This document shows, piece after piece, positions 29,900 through 37,898 of a stretch of 37,898 nt of DNA. Position numbers and translations under genes: made by a program. Every line of letters starts with the position of its first letter. The first letter of the stretch is position 1. Source of the stretch: Oscillospiraceae bacterium (GTDB lineage: Bacteria; Bacillota_A; Clostridia; Oscillospirales; Oscillospiraceae); NCBI GenBank assembly GCA_017481325.1, contig JAFUPG010000067.1, forward strand, positions 1 through 37,898. The letters run 5' to 3'. A model generated the notes under the pieces. The model ran no database searches. It had not been told where the DNA came from and saw only the letters and a program-made list of their open reading frames with translations.

Positions 29900-30388
29900 T
29901 TAAGTTTCGCCGCGCAGCTTGCCGTAGTCCTGCAGATGGGGGTAATCCAGCTGCCGCAGAGCCTCAAAGACGGCCACGGCAACGGAATTGCTCAAATTCA
30001 GGCTTCTGGCCTCCGCACGCATGGGAATGCGGACACAGTCGGCGTAGTGTGCCCGGAGAAAATCCTCGGGCAGCCCCTTGGTCTCCTTGCCGAAGAAGAG
30101 GTAGCAATCCTCCCCGTACTCCGCTTCCGAATGGCAGCGGGGTGCCTTGGTGGAGAACAGCCGCATCTGGCGAACCTCGTTCTTTTGGAAGAAGTCCTCC
30201 AGATCCTCGTAGACCCGAACATCCACCAGATGCCAGTAGTCCAGACCGGCCCGCTTCACGGCGGAAGCGGAGATATCGAAGCCCAGGGGCTTGATCAGGT
30301 GCAGACAACAGCCGGTGGCGGCGCAGGTACGGGCGATGTTGCCGGTGTTCTGGGGGATCTCCGGCTGGTGCAGGACAACATGGAGCAT
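29900..30388 (-). CDS. trmL: tRNA (cytidine/uridine-34 2'-O) methyltransferase TrmL
   Basis: SPOUT-class methyltransferase that methylates the wobble ribose in leucine tRNAs. 162 residues. Motifs are [20 protein letters not shown] at the N-terminus, [13 protein letters not shown] in the middle and [20 protein letters not shown] near the end, which form the knotted SAM site. The start is ATG 30388 with AGGAGGC upstream; the longer frame to 30442 has no ribosome site. First gene of the trmL-pgk-tpiA direction, with pgk starting 47 bases after its stop. Confidence 0.94.
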   Translation of the reverse strand: MLHVVLHQPEIPQNTGNIARTCAATGCCLHLIKPLGFDISASAVKRAGLDYWHLVDVRVYEDLEDFFQKNEVRQMRLFSTKAPRCHSEAEYGEDCYLFFGKETKGLPEDFLRAHYADCVRIPMRAEARSLNLSNSVAVAVFEALRQLDYPHLQDYGKLRGET

Positions 30389-30457
30389 AAAGCGCCTCCT
30401 TGGGGATTGGGGACGAAATTCGCCGTCCCGACGATGCCCCAAAAATCCGCAAGCTAT

Positions 30458-30486
30458 ATTCTATGACAAATCGGCGGAAAATTCAA
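30458..30486 (-). promoter_or_regulatory. Promoter for trmL (and probably pgk-tpiA)
   Basis: On the minus strand TTGAAT (30486-30481), 17-base spacer, TAGAAT (30463-30458). No other strong promoter was seen between trmL and pgk, so the glycolytic genes may share it. Confidence 0.7.
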
Positions 30487-30555
30487 CCGTTTTTCTGCAA
30501 ATTTTTAAAAAATTTCATACATTTTTTGCGAAAAAATCCTGGGGCAAATCTGAGG

Positions 30556-30584
30556 TTGCGTTTTGCACAAAAATCGGATATACT
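30556..30584 (+). promoter_or_regulatory. Promoter for the chromate transporter - ktrBA unit
   Basis: TTGCGT (30556-30561), 17-base spacer, TATACT (30579-30584), followed by a GGGAGG ribosome site and ATG 30614. The region 30389-30550 is AT-rich with no gene. Confidence 0.65.
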
Positions 30585-30613
30585 GATGATACTATGATGG
30601 GAGGTATGACCAT

Positions 30614-31183
30614 ATGAGCTTTGCCGAGCGGCTGAAACAGTCGCTGAAGCTGCTGCTGATTTTTTTAAAGATCGGTGCTTTTACCTTCGGCGGCGGCTAT
30701 GCCATGATTCCGATCATCGAATACGAGCTGACGGAAAAACGAAAACTGATCACCAAAGAGGAGATCTCCGATATTGTGGCCATTGCGGAGTCCACCCCCG
30801 GCCCCATTGCCATCAACTCTGCCACCTTTGTGGGCTTCCGCACCTGCGGAGTGCTGGGCTCGGCCTTTGCCACCCTTGGTGTGGTGCTGCCCTCTTTTGT
30901 GCTGATCTCTCTGATCGCCTTTTTCCTGCCCAGGATCATGGACTACCGGGTGGTGAAGTATGCCTTCTTCGGCATCCGTGCCGGTGTGCTGGCGCTGATC
31001 GTCAAGGCGGTCATCTCCTTCTGGAAACGGGCGGAGCACAATGCCTTCTCCTGGGTAGTTATGATCTGCGCCTTCCTCTGGAGCGCCATTCTGGATTGGA
31101 GTGCCATCGCTCTCATCGCCCTGTGCGGCCTGGCAGGCTTTGTCTTCTGCCTGATTCAGAGAAAGCGGGGTGCCATGAAATGA
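30614..31183 (+). CDS. Chromate/anion transporter half, ChrA family (first)
   Basis: Short-chain CHR protein of 189 residues with about six membrane segments. Members of this family occur as single long proteins or, as here, as pairs of half-size proteins that act together. Landmarks are FLKIGAFTFGGGYAMIPIIEYEL at the N-terminus, VAIAESTPGPIAINSATFVG, and GVVLPSFVLISLIAFFLP. The same motifs recur in the next gene. Export of chromate is the family name; the natural substrate in a gut anaerobe is not known. The stop overlaps the second half's ATG (ATGA). Confidence 0.9.
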   Translation: MSFAERLKQSLKLLLIFLKIGAFTFGGGYAMIPIIEYELTEKRKLITKEEISDIVAIAESTPGPIAINSATFVGFRTCGVLGSAFATLGVVLPSFVLISLIAFFLPRIMDYRVVKYAFFGIRAGVLALIVKAVISFWKRAEHNAFSWVVMICAFLWSAILDWSAIALIALCGLAGFVFCLIQRKRGAMK

Positions 31184-31746
31184 TCTACTTAGAGCTTTTC
31201 TATACCTTCTTTACCATTGGCCTCTTTACCTTCGGCGGCGGCTATGCCATGCTGCCCATGATCCAGCAGAAGGTGATCGAGCATAACTGGCTGACCATGG
31301 AGGAGCTGGTGGATTTCGTGGCCATCAGTGAGTCCACCCCCGGCCCCTTCGCCATCAACATCGCTACCTATGTAGGTGCGGAGACCGGCGGCGTGCTGGG
31401 CGCTCTCTGTGCTACCTTTGGAGTGGTGCTGCCCTCCTTTATTGTGATTCTGATCGTCGCCAAGTTCTATCTGAAGTTTAAGAACAGCAAAGCAGTCTCC
31501 GGCGTGATGTACGGTCTGCGCTCTGCGGTGGTTGGCCTTATGGCAGCCGCCCTCTTCGGCATGCTGACCACGGTTTTCTTCCATAATGTGGATGTGTCCT
31601 GGGGCAATATGCTGCGGCCGGAGTTTATCTGCTCTGCGGTGATCTTCGCTGTTATGACCGTGCTGGCGCTGAAGAAGCTCAGCCCCATCATTATTATCGG
31701 CATTTCCGCTGCGGTGGGCATCCTCTGCGGCTACATATTCTTATAA
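31180..31746 (+). CDS. Chromate/anion transporter half, ChrA family (second)
   Basis: The partner of the preceding gene, 188 residues with about six membrane segments. Motifs are FTIGLFTFGGGYAMLPMIQQ, VAISESTPGPFAINIATYVG, and GVVLPSFIVILIVAKFYLKF. The repeated GGGYAM and STPGP motifs show it is a paralogous half of opposite membrane orientation. The start is ATG 31180; an earlier frame start at 31096 lies within the first gene. ktrB follows after 13 bases. Confidence 0.9.
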   Translation: MIYLELFYTFFTIGLFTFGGGYAMLPMIQQKVIEHNWLTMEELVDFVAISESTPGPFAINIATYVGAETGGVLGALCATFGVVLPSFIVILIVAKFYLKFKNSKAVSGVMYGLRSAVVGLMAAALFGMLTTVFFHNVDVSWGNMLRPEFICSAVIFAVMTVLALKKLSPIIIIGISAAVGILCGYIFL

Positions 31747-31759
31747 AGGAGCCGATCTT

Positions 31760-33097
31760 GTGGCTAAAACAAAATTTCGTCTGAGTCCGCCCCGATTTAT
31801 CGCCCTGGGCTTCCTGTTGGTGATCCTGTTGGGAGCAGGACTTCTGTGTCTGCCCTTTGCCTCCAAGGGGGAGTCTGTGGGCTTTTTGGATGCCCTCTTT
31901 ACCGCCACCAGTGCCACCTGTGTCACGGGGCTGGTGGTACGGGACACCTTTACCACTTGGACCGGCTTCGGCCAGGGCGTGATCCTGCTGCTGATCCAGC
32001 TGGGCGGCCTGGGTCTGATGACCGTTATCACCCTCTTCTCCTACGCTCTGGGTAAGCACCTGGGGCTCTACAGCCGCAAAGTCCTTATGCAGTCCGCAGG
32101 CAATATGTCCCTGGCAGGTGTGGGCTCCCTGATCCGTCGGATCATCCCCTTCAGCTTTGTTATCGAGGGCGTGGGCGCTTTGCTGCTGTCCTTCCGCTTT
32201 ATCCCGGAGTTTGGCTGGGGGAAGGGGATCTGGTATTCTGTCTTCCACGGTATCTCCGCCTTCTGTAACGCCGGCTTTGACCTTATGGGAGCAAAGCAGC
32301 CCTTCTCCTCCATGATGGACTATGTGGCAGATCCCTTGGTGAGCCTGACCCTCTGCGGTCTGATTATCATCGGCGGCCTGGGCTTCCTGGTCTGGCGGGA
32401 TCTGGCACAGAACGGCTTGCACTGGAGCAAATACCAGCTCCACACCAAGCTGGTCATTGTCACCAATCTGATCCTGCTTTTGGGCGGCGCTGTCCTGTTC
32501 CTAATCCTTGAATGGAATGCCTCCATGGCAGATATGTCCTTTGGAGAGAAGCTGCTGGCCTCCTTTTTCCAGGCGGTCACGCCCCGAACCGCAGGCTTCA
32601 ACACCGTCGATTTAAACAGTCTCAGCGAGTCCGGAACCCTTCTGACCAATATTCTCATGCTCATCGGCGGCTCTCCTGGCTCCACTGCCGGCGGCATCAA
32701 AACCACCACCGTGGCGGTGCTGTTCCTGAGCACCCTGGCCTCTGCCCGGGGAAAATACCGGGTCAATGCCTTCCGCTACTCCATCGACCGGGATACCATC
32801 CGTCAGGCCTGCTCTATTGTGGTGATCTACCTGAGCCTGACCTTCCTGTCCATCATGCTCCTGTGCGCCACAGAGGGGGTCAGCGGCAAGGTTGCTTCCC
32901 TGGAGGTCTGCTCCGCTGTGGCCACCGTTGGCCTGAGCCTGGGGCTCACCCCCACCTTGTCCGTGGCGGGCAAGCTGCTTCTGATCCTGCTGATGTATGC
33001 CGGCCGAATCGGCGGACTGAGCTTCGTTTTACTCTTTGGTGAAAAGAAAACCGAACCGCCGGTGGATCGCCCCAGTGGCAAGCTCCTGATCGGCTGA
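31760..33097 (+). CDS. ktrB: Potassium uptake channel subunit KtrB (TrkH/KtrB family)
   Basis: Membrane-spanning ion-conducting subunit, 445 residues, with four pore loops: TSATCVTGLVV, HGISAFCNAGFDLM, FQAVTPRTAGFNTVDL, and CSAVATVGLSLGLT, each carrying the expected filter glycine. The intramembrane-loop GGSPGSTAGGIKTTT is also present, typical of KtrB/TrkH gating. The start is GTG 31760 with AAAGGAG nine bases upstream. It is immediately downstream of the chromate transporter pair and upstream of ktrA, and the four genes look like one transcription unit. Low external K+ or osmotic stress is the usual need. Confidence 0.93.
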   Translation: MAKTKFRLSPPRFIALGFLLVILLGAGLLCLPFASKGESVGFLDALFTATSATCVTGLVVRDTFTTWTGFGQGVILLLIQLGGLGLMTVITLFSYALGKHLGLYSRKVLMQSAGNMSLAGVGSLIRRIIPFSFVIEGVGALLLSFRFIPEFGWGKGIWYSVFHGISAFCNAGFDLMGAKQPFSSMMDYVADPLVSLTLCGLIIIGGLGFLVWRDLAQNGLHWSKYQLHTKLVIVTNLILLLGGAVLFLILEWNASMADMSFGEKLLASFFQAVTPRTAGFNTVDLNSLSESGTLLTNILMLIGGSPGSTAGGIKTTTVAVLFLSTLASARGKYRVNAFRYSIDRDTIRQACSIVVIYLSLTFLSIMLLCATEGVSGKVASLEVCSAVATVGLSLGLTPTLSVAGKLLLILLMYAGRIGGLSFVLLFGEKKTEPPVDRPSGKLLIG

Positions 33098-33127
33098 TAC
33101 CTTATTTAATAAATAGGAGGAAAAATT

Positions 33128-33778
33128 ATGAAATCCATTTTAATCATCGGCATGGGACGGATGGGCCGCCACCTGGCGAGAAAAATGCTGCAGTTGGGCA
33201 ACGACGTGATGGTGGTGGATAAATCCCCGGAGATCATCAACGCTCTGTCTGACAGCTTTACCAATTCCGGGATCTGCGACTGCACCAACGAGGCAGTGGT
33301 GCGCTCACTGGGCGTGGATAATTTCGATATTTGCTTTGTGACCATCGGTGAGAATTTCCAGGCCTCTCTGATCATCACCAGCCTGCTGAAGAAGCACGGT
33401 GCCCGCAAGATCGTGGCGAAAACCAATCAGGCGATCCAGGCGGAGCTACTGCGCACCATCGGTGCCGACGAGATCGTCAACCCTGAGGAGGAGATTGCAG
33501 AAAAGCTGGCAGTGCGCCACAATGCCCGGAATATTTTCGACTATATTCCCCTGACGGGGGACTACTCCATCTACGAGATCCCCGTGCTTCCCGGCTGGGT
33601 AGACCGCAGCCTCATTGAGCTGGAGATCCGCCGGAAATACAAGGTCAATATCATTGCCGTGAAGAACGGGAATGAGCTCAATGCCAATCCTTCCGGCGAG
33701 TATCGCTTCCGCACGGGAGACCATGTGATCCTCATCGGAAGAAGTGACGAGGTCTTCAAACTCTCGGCAAAAGCATAA
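33128..33778 (+). CDS. ktrA: Potassium uptake regulatory subunit KtrA (RCK domain)
   Basis: Cytosolic gating ring subunit of the Ktr system, 216 residues. The Rossmann TrkA-N domain has the nucleotide motif LIIGMGRMGRHLARKML at residues 5-21 and the acidic VVDKSPE end, which fits NAD(H) or ATP/ADP binding. GENFQASLIITSLLKKHGAR and IVNPEEEIAEKLA follow. The C-terminal RCK-C domain (about 135-216) ends with YRFRTGDHVILIGRSDEV. Strong ribosome site AGGAGG. It works with the preceding ktrB. Confidence 0.94.
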   Translation: MKSILIIGMGRMGRHLARKMLQLGNDVMVVDKSPEIINALSDSFTNSGICDCTNEAVVRSLGVDNFDICFVTIGENFQASLIITSLLKKHGARKIVAKTNQAIQAELLRTIGADEIVNPEEEIAEKLAVRHNARNIFDYIPLTGDYSIYEIPVLPGWVDRSLIELEIRRKYKVNIIAVKNGNELNANPSGEYRFRTGDHVILIGRSDEVFKLSAKA

Positions 33779-33804
33779 AAAATTCCCATTTTCGCAAAAA
33801 AAGC

Positions 33805-33833
33805 TTGCCTTTTGGCGCATCTTCTGCTATTAT
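33805..33833 (+). promoter_or_regulatory. Promoter of the GtrA-like gene
   Basis: TTGCCT (33805-33810), 17-base spacer, TATTAT (33828-33833), ahead of AAAGGAGG at 33851. Confidence 0.65.
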
Positions 33834-33865
33834 GGTGCAAAATGTGTCAAAAAGGAGGTGGAGCG

Positions 33866-34348
33866 TTGCGTACCGTAAGGAAATTTGTAGATCGTACCCT
33901 GCTTCTCTACGTGATCGTCGGCGTAGCAAATTTTCTCATTTGCACATCGATCATGTTCTTGTTGTTTAATCTCTGCGGTGTCAGTGAGCACATTGCCCCC
34001 ATTGTCAACTACGGCATGGGCAGTCTGATCTGGTTCCTGGCCTGCCGCTTCATCCTTTTCAAGGGGCATCCCACCACCTTAAAGCGAGTCGTTTTATTTG
34101 CCGCAGAGGTGTTGGTCTGTTATCTGCTGTCCTATTATGTTATCGCACCGGCGGCGGCAAAGCTTCTGCTGAAATGGGACTTTGCTTCCTGGGTATTCCG
34201 CTTCGGCGGTGCTGACAAGAGGCAGGCCAACTGCGAAATGGGCATCGGCGCCCTGTCCTATGCGCTGATCAATTATTTCGGCCAGCGCTACATCGTGTTC
34301 AGCGATCGCTTCGAGGGCAAGGCGAAGGCAGCCTGTGCCAAGGATTAA
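33866..34348 (+). CDS. GtrA-like membrane protein
   Basis: 160 residues with four hydrophobic segments, matching the GtrA family of small membrane proteins often linked to glycosylation of cell-wall polymers (flippase-like role for lipid-linked sugars). The pattern is a short basic N-terminus, LLLYVIVGVANFLICTSIMF, a GMGSLIWFLACRFILF helix with the conserved F-rich end, a third helix, and a final YALINYFGQRYIVF typical of the family C-terminus. The start is TTG 33866 because AAAGGAGG lies eight bases upstream; ATG 33812 would be in the promoter. No glycosyltransferase is next to it. Confidence 0.82.
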   Translation: MRTVRKFVDRTLLLYVIVGVANFLICTSIMFLLFNLCGVSEHIAPIVNYGMGSLIWFLACRFILFKGHPTTLKRVVLFAAEVLVCYLLSYYVIAPAAAKLLLKWDFASWVFRFGGADKRQANCEMGIGALSYALINYFGQRYIVFSDRFEGKAKAACAKD

Positions 34349-34353
34349 ATTTT

Positions 34354-34384
34354 AAACACCGTCGAAAGACGGTGTTTTTCTTTT
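34354..34384 (+). terminator. Terminator of the GtrA-like gene
   Basis: AAACACCGTC / GACGGTGTTT stem with GAAA loop, followed by TTCTTTT. A strong canonical terminator. Confidence 0.9.
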
Positions 34385-34433
34385 GCGGCAACAAAATGCC
34401 GCTGTGCATAATTATATTTGGGAAAATGAAATA

Positions 34434-34558
34434 TTTCCATGGAAAATATGGGTATTACAGGTGCAAAAATGGGATTTTTGGCAATTTTAATTTTCCTGTC
34501 CGTGAAAACGGAGAAATATAGGGGCAATCTTGCCAATTGCAAAAAAAGTTGTTAAAAT
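34434..34558 (+). promoter_or_regulatory. Promoter region of the SLH nucleotidase
   Basis: -35 TTGCCA (34530-34535), 17-base spacer, -10 TAAAAT (34553-34558). About 85 bases upstream lies the perfect palindrome TTTCCATGGAAA (34434-34445). A similar dyad (TTTCC-ATGT-GGAAA) is found in the adenine deaminase promoter at 13254. The region 34385-34615 holds no gene. Confidence 0.6.
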
Positions 34559-34615
34559 AGAAGCACCAAAATGGGCAACGAGCCCTTATTATTGGAATTT
34601 TAAGGAGGACGAACA

Positions 34616-37600
34616 ATGAAACACGCATTCAAAAAGATCATGGCGCTGCTTCTGGCAGTTGCAATGATCGTCGGTATCCTTCCCGCAGTGTTGGCAGCAG
34701 ACGAGCTCCCCTTCACTGATGTCAAGGAGAACGACTGGTTTGCACCCTATGTCGACTTTGTCTACAACCATGAGCCCCAGCTCATGAACGGTATGACAGA
34801 AGATACCTTTGAGCCCCAGGGCACCCTCACCCGTGCCATGGCAGCCGTGGTACTGTACCGCCTGGCGGATCCTGTGATCCCCTCCATCAAGCCCTCTACC
34901 TTTACCGACCTGACCGCTGACTGGTACAAGAACGGTATTGCCTGGGCACAGCAGAACGGCGTTGTCAACGGCATCTCCGAGGACAAGTTTGATCCCGAAG
35001 GCCTGGTGACCCGTGAGCAGCTGGTTACCATGATCTGGCGCTACAACGACAGCCCCGTAGTGGAGAAGGACTATCTCAAGAACGTCCCCGACGCTTCCAA
35101 GATCTCCGACTATGCCAAGGAAGCCTTCAACTGGGCCATCTCCAAGAAGATCATCTCCGGCTCTGTCAACTATGACGACAGCATTACCCTGAATCCCCAG
35201 GGCTATGCTACCCGTGCCGAGTTTGCCAAGATCATCGCTGTCTTTGCCGATGTGACCCAGGGCTGCGAAGCCGGCCACAGCTGGGACGAGGGTGTTATCA
35301 CCGTAGAGCCCACCTGCACTGAGCCCGGCGAGAAGGTCTACACCTGCGTCCGCTGCGACGAGACCATGACCGAAGAGATCCACGCCATGGGCCATACCTA
35401 TTATGACGGCACCTGCTACGTCTGCGGCGAAGCTCTGGCTGCCGAAGGCGACATCGTCATCTACTACACCAACGACGTCCATACCTATATTGACGGCGCT
35501 CTGTCCTACGACACCATTGCCGATCTGAAGGCTCAGACCAAGAAGATCGCTGACGGCGTCCTCCTCGTCGATGCCGGCGACCATATCCAGGGTACCGCTT
35601 ACGGCTCCATGGATAAGGGCGAGACCATCATTGAGCTCATGAACGCTGCTGACTATGACCTGGCCACTCTGGGTAACCATGAGTTTGACTACGGCATGGA
35701 GCGTGCTCTGGAGCTGGTTGGCATGGCCGAGTTCCCCTACGTTTCCGCCAACTTCTACCATGAGAAGGACGGCGTTGCCGGCGATCCCGTTCTGGATGCT
35801 TACAGAATGTTCGAGATCTCCGGTGTGAAGATCGCTCTGGTCGGTATCACCACCCCCGAGTCTTTCACCAAGTCCACTCCCGCATACTTCCAGGATGAGA
35901 ACGGCAACTACATCTACGGCATCGGCGGCGGCGAGACCGGTACCGCTATGTATGCCTATGTTCAGGCTGCCATCAACGCTGCCAAGGAAGAGGGCGCTGA
36001 CTACATCATCGCTCTGGGCCACTGCGGTGACGATCCCGCTTCCCAGCCCTGGACCTCCGAGGAAGTCATTGCCAACACCGTTGGCCTGGATGCCTTCATC
36101 GACGGCCACTCCCACTCCACCGTGGAGGGCAAGGAAGTCACCGACAAGGCCGGCAACCCCGTGCTGCTGACTCAGACCGGCGAGTACTTCAATGCCATCG
36201 GCAAGATGACCATCACCGAGGACGGCATCTCTACCGAGCTCATCACCGACTACACCGGCTCCGATTCCACCGTTGCAGCCATTCAGGATGACTGGATCGC
36301 TGAGATCGAGACCAAGCTGGGCGAGGTCATCGGCTATGCCGAGGTCACCTTCGACAACTATGTGGATGGCAACCGTATCGTCCGTAAGCAGGAGACCAAC
36401 ACCGGCGACTTCGCTGCCGATGCTCTGTACTACCTGTTCGACAACATGGGCTTGGATGTTGACGTAGCCATCATGAACGGCGGCGGCGTCCGTAACAAGG
36501 CCATCACCGGCGAAATCTCCTACCTGACCTGCAAGAACATCCACACCTTCGGCAACGTTGCCTGCCTGCAGACCATCACCGGTCAGCAGCTGCTGGATGC
36601 TCTGGAATGGGGCGCCCGTGGAACTCCCGATGAAGAAATCGGCGGCTTCCTCCATGTTTCCGGCGTTACCTATGAGATCCATACCGACATCGCCTCCACC
36701 GTCCAGCAGGACGAGAAGGGTGTTTGGGTCGGCGGCCCCACCGGCGAGTACCGTGTCAAGAACGTCATGGTCGGCGGCGAGCCCCTGGATCTGGATGCCA
36801 AGTACAACCTGGCCGGCTACAACTACACCCTCCGTGACCTGGGCGACGGCTTCGCCATGTTCGACGGCGCTGTGAACGTCCTGGATTACGTCATGGAAGA
36901 CTATCAGGTTCTGGCCAACTACGTCAAGTCCTTCGCTCCCGATGCAGAGCACAACAACCTGCCCACCATCCAGTCCGACAGCATCTATGCTGAGGTCACC
37001 GGTGAAGGCCGTATCACCCTGGTCAGCGATGGCGGCAGCGACACTCCCGACGAGCCCGATGATCCCGATACTCCCGATGATCCCAATCCTCCCGCAACGG
37101 GCGACAGCTATGTTCTGACCAACGAGCTGAAGGCCGGCGATGAGGTCATCATCGTCTGCGCAGCCAAGAATATGGCTCTGTCCTCCACCTACAACGGCTT
37201 CTACAATGCAGCTGTTGCTGTAGAACCTGTGAATGGTGTCATCACCAACCCCGCTGCCGATATCGTTTGGACTGTTGGCAAGAACGGCGACAACTACACC
37301 TTCTCCTTCGACGGCAAGAACCTGGGCATGGCTGACAGCTATTCCTCCATGCCTCTGGGCGAGAAGAACGACCAGTGGACCATCTCTGCCGGTGGCACTG
37401 CAAACACCTGGTTCGTATTCAACGTTGGCCGTCAGGTTTACATTGAGTACTACGAGACCAACGGCAACTGGAGCGGCTACTACAATAACTCCGTAGCCGA
37501 GCTCTTTGAGCTGAGCTTCTATGTCAAGGGCGGCACCGGCGGTGAGACCCCCGATGAGCCCGACACTCCTGACACTCCCGACAATCCCAATCCCCCCGCA

Positions 37601-37898
37601 ACCGGCGACGACTATGTTCTGACCAACGAGCTGAAGGCCGGTGACCAGGTCGTCATCGTCTGCGCAGCCAAGAACATGGCTCTGTCCTCCACCTACAACG
37701 GCTTCTATAACGCAGCAGTTGCTGTAGAACCCGTGGACGGCGTTCTCACCAACCCCGCTGCCGAGCTGGTATGGACCGTTGGCAAGAACGGCGACAACTA
37801 CACCTTCTCCTTCGACGGCAAGAACCTGGGCATGGCTGACAGCTATTCCTCCATGCCTCTGGGCGAGAAGAACGACCAGTGGACCATCTCTGCCGGTG
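34616..37898 (+). CDS. SLH-anchored 5'-nucleotidase/metallophosphatase, 3' end outside window
   Basis: Secreted enzyme, at least 1094 residues, cut by the window edge. Signal peptide 1-27, then three SLH repeats (about 30-80, 90-140, 150-210), a Cys/His-rich linker (about 216-275, GHxW...PTC...CxxC type), and the metallophosphatase domain: TNDVH at 285-289, DAGDHIQG at 319-326, GNHEFD at 353-358, DGHSHS at 496-501. The 5'-nucleotidase C-domain has NTGDFAAD at 595-602 and NGGGVRN near 621. Pro/Asp/Thr linkers separate the C-terminal tandem units of 168 residues (first at 37088-37591, second from 37592). It likely removes phosphate from nucleotides outside the cell. Strong AAGGAGG site; C-rich codons suggest high expression. 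Confidence 0.93.
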   Translation, partial: MKHAFKKIMALLLAVAMIVGILPAVLAADELPFTDVKENDWFAPYVDFVYNHEPQLMNGMTEDTFEPQGTLTRAMAAVVLYRLADPVIPSIKPSTFTDLTADWYKNGIAWAQQNGVVNGISEDKFDPEGLVTREQLVTMIWRYNDSPVVEKDYLKNVPDASKISDYAKEAFNWAISKKIISGSVNYDDSITLNPQGYATRAEFAKIIAVFADVTQGCEAGHSWDEGVITVEPTCTEPGEKVYTCVRCDETMTEEIHAMGHTYYDGTCYVCGEALAAEGDIVIYYTNDVHTYIDGALSYDTIADLKAQTKKIADGVLLVDAGDHIQGTAYGSMDKGETIIELMNAADYDLATLGNHEFDYGMERALELVGMAEFPYVSANFYHEKDGVAGDPVLDAYRMFEISGVKIALVGITTPESFTKSTPAYFQDENGNYIYGIGGGETGTAMYAYVQAAINAAKEEGADYIIALGHCGDDPASQPWTSEEVIANTVGLDAFIDGHSHSTVEGKEVTDKAGNPVLLTQTGEYFNAIGKMTITEDGISTELITDYTGSDSTVAAIQDDWIAEIETKLGEVIGYAEVTFDNYVDGNRIVRKQETNTGDFAADALYYLFDNMGLDVDVAIMNGGGVRNKAITGEISYLTCKNIHTFGNVACLQTITGQQLLDALEWGARGTPDEEIGGFLHVSGVTYEIHTDIASTVQQDEKGVWVGGPTGEYRVKNVMVGGEPLDLDAKYNLAGYNYTLRDLGDGFAMFDGAVNVLDYVMEDYQVLANYVKSFAPDAEHNNLPTIQSDSIYAEVTGEGRITLVSDGGSDTPDEPDDPDTPDDPNPPATGDSYVLTNELKAGDEVIIVCAAKNMALSSTYNGFYNAAVAVEPVNGVITNPAADIVWTVGKNGDNYTFSFDGKNLGMADSYSSMPLGEKNDQWTISAGGTANTWFVFNVGRQVYIEYYETNGNWSGYYNNSVAELFELSFYVKGGTGGETPDEPDTPDTPDNPNPPATGDDYVLTNELKAGDQVVIVCAAKNMALSSTYNGFYNAAVAVEPVDGVLTNPAAELVWTVGKNGDNYTFSFDGKNLGMADSYSSMPLGEKNDQWTISAG
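37088..37898 (+). repeat. Tandem 504-bp repeat in the nucleotidase tail
   Basis: The unit starts at the PPATGD linker (37088) and recurs at 37592, a period of 504 bases (168 codons). The second unit is cut by the window edge. The last roughly 105 bases visible are identical between the copies, while the middle has scattered differences such as DEVIIVC versus DQVVIVC. More units may follow beyond the window. Confidence 0.9.

Noticed and set aside
34589..36952. 787-codon open frame antisense to the nucleotidase
   Set aside because: The plus strand has a signal peptide, SLH repeats and all metallophosphatase motifs. The antisense frame is a shadow caused by strong C-ending codon bias; its translation is low-complexity Gly/Val/Asp/His and has no motif.
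1..37898. CRISPR arrays, tRNA or rRNA genes
   Set aside because: No regularly spaced direct repeats and no tRNA-like cloverleaf or rRNA core sequence were recognised by eye; a covariance search would be needed to be certain.

Overview
The window looks like a chromosomal segment of an anaerobic gut Firmicute, probably of the order Oscillospirales. Coding DNA is GC-rich, strong AGGAGG ribosome sites are frequent, some genes start at TTG or GTG, and intergenic DNA is full of small palindromic repeats. The gene set (ethanolamine microcompartment of the Firmicutes type, QueH, KtrAB, SLH-domain surface proteins) agrees. The taxonomic call is inference from style and gene content; no rRNA or marker tree is available here.

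Layout. 1-586 is non-coding repeat DNA. 587-8836 (+) is a ten-gene ethanolamine utilisation operon: eutB, eutC, eutL, eutE, eutM, eutT, pduL-type eutD, a TIGR02536-like gene, eutN and eutH. It converts ethanolamine to acetaldehyde, acetyl-CoA and acetyl-phosphate inside a protein shell; no eutA, eutVW, eutS, eutP, eutQ or eutG is present. 8896-9563 (-) holds two small unknown genes. 10031-11263 (-) is an SLH surface protein, 11417-12565 (+) a RodA/FtsW protein, 12604-13149 (-) QueH and 13326-15059 (+) adenine deaminase.

15389-23332 (-) is an aromatic amino acid operon: DAHP synthase, tyrA, aroB, aroA, aroC, pheA and a fused aroE-aroK. It starts with a strong promoter and a 24-codon leader ORF in which ten of the first sixteen codons are Phe or Tyr. 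A terminator follows, whose 5' arm can pair with the end of the leader ORF. This is a textbook-looking ribosome-mediated Phe/Tyr attenuator, unusual for a Clostridium relative where T-boxes would be expected, and is the most interesting system in the window.

23329-26348 (-) holds a MATE exporter and a beta-lactamase-fold serine hydrolase. 26598-27870 is a small AT-rich island bounded by a perfect 50-bp duplication of the tpiA 3' end. It carries a ribbon-helix-helix regulator with a candidate operator, a CPVC/CPVC mini-protein and a lipoprotein. 27821-30388 (-) is tpiA, pgk and trmL; pgk carries an in-frame TAA at the boundary between its two lobes. 30614-33778 (+) is a paired half-size chromate transporter followed by KtrB-KtrA potassium uptake. 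33866-34348 (+) is a GtrA-like membrane protein. 34616 to the window end (+) is a large SLH-anchored 5'-nucleotidase, cut by the window edge, with near-identical tandem C-terminal repeats.

A family of composite intergenic repeats with small hairpins recurs in front of and inside the eut and aro operons.
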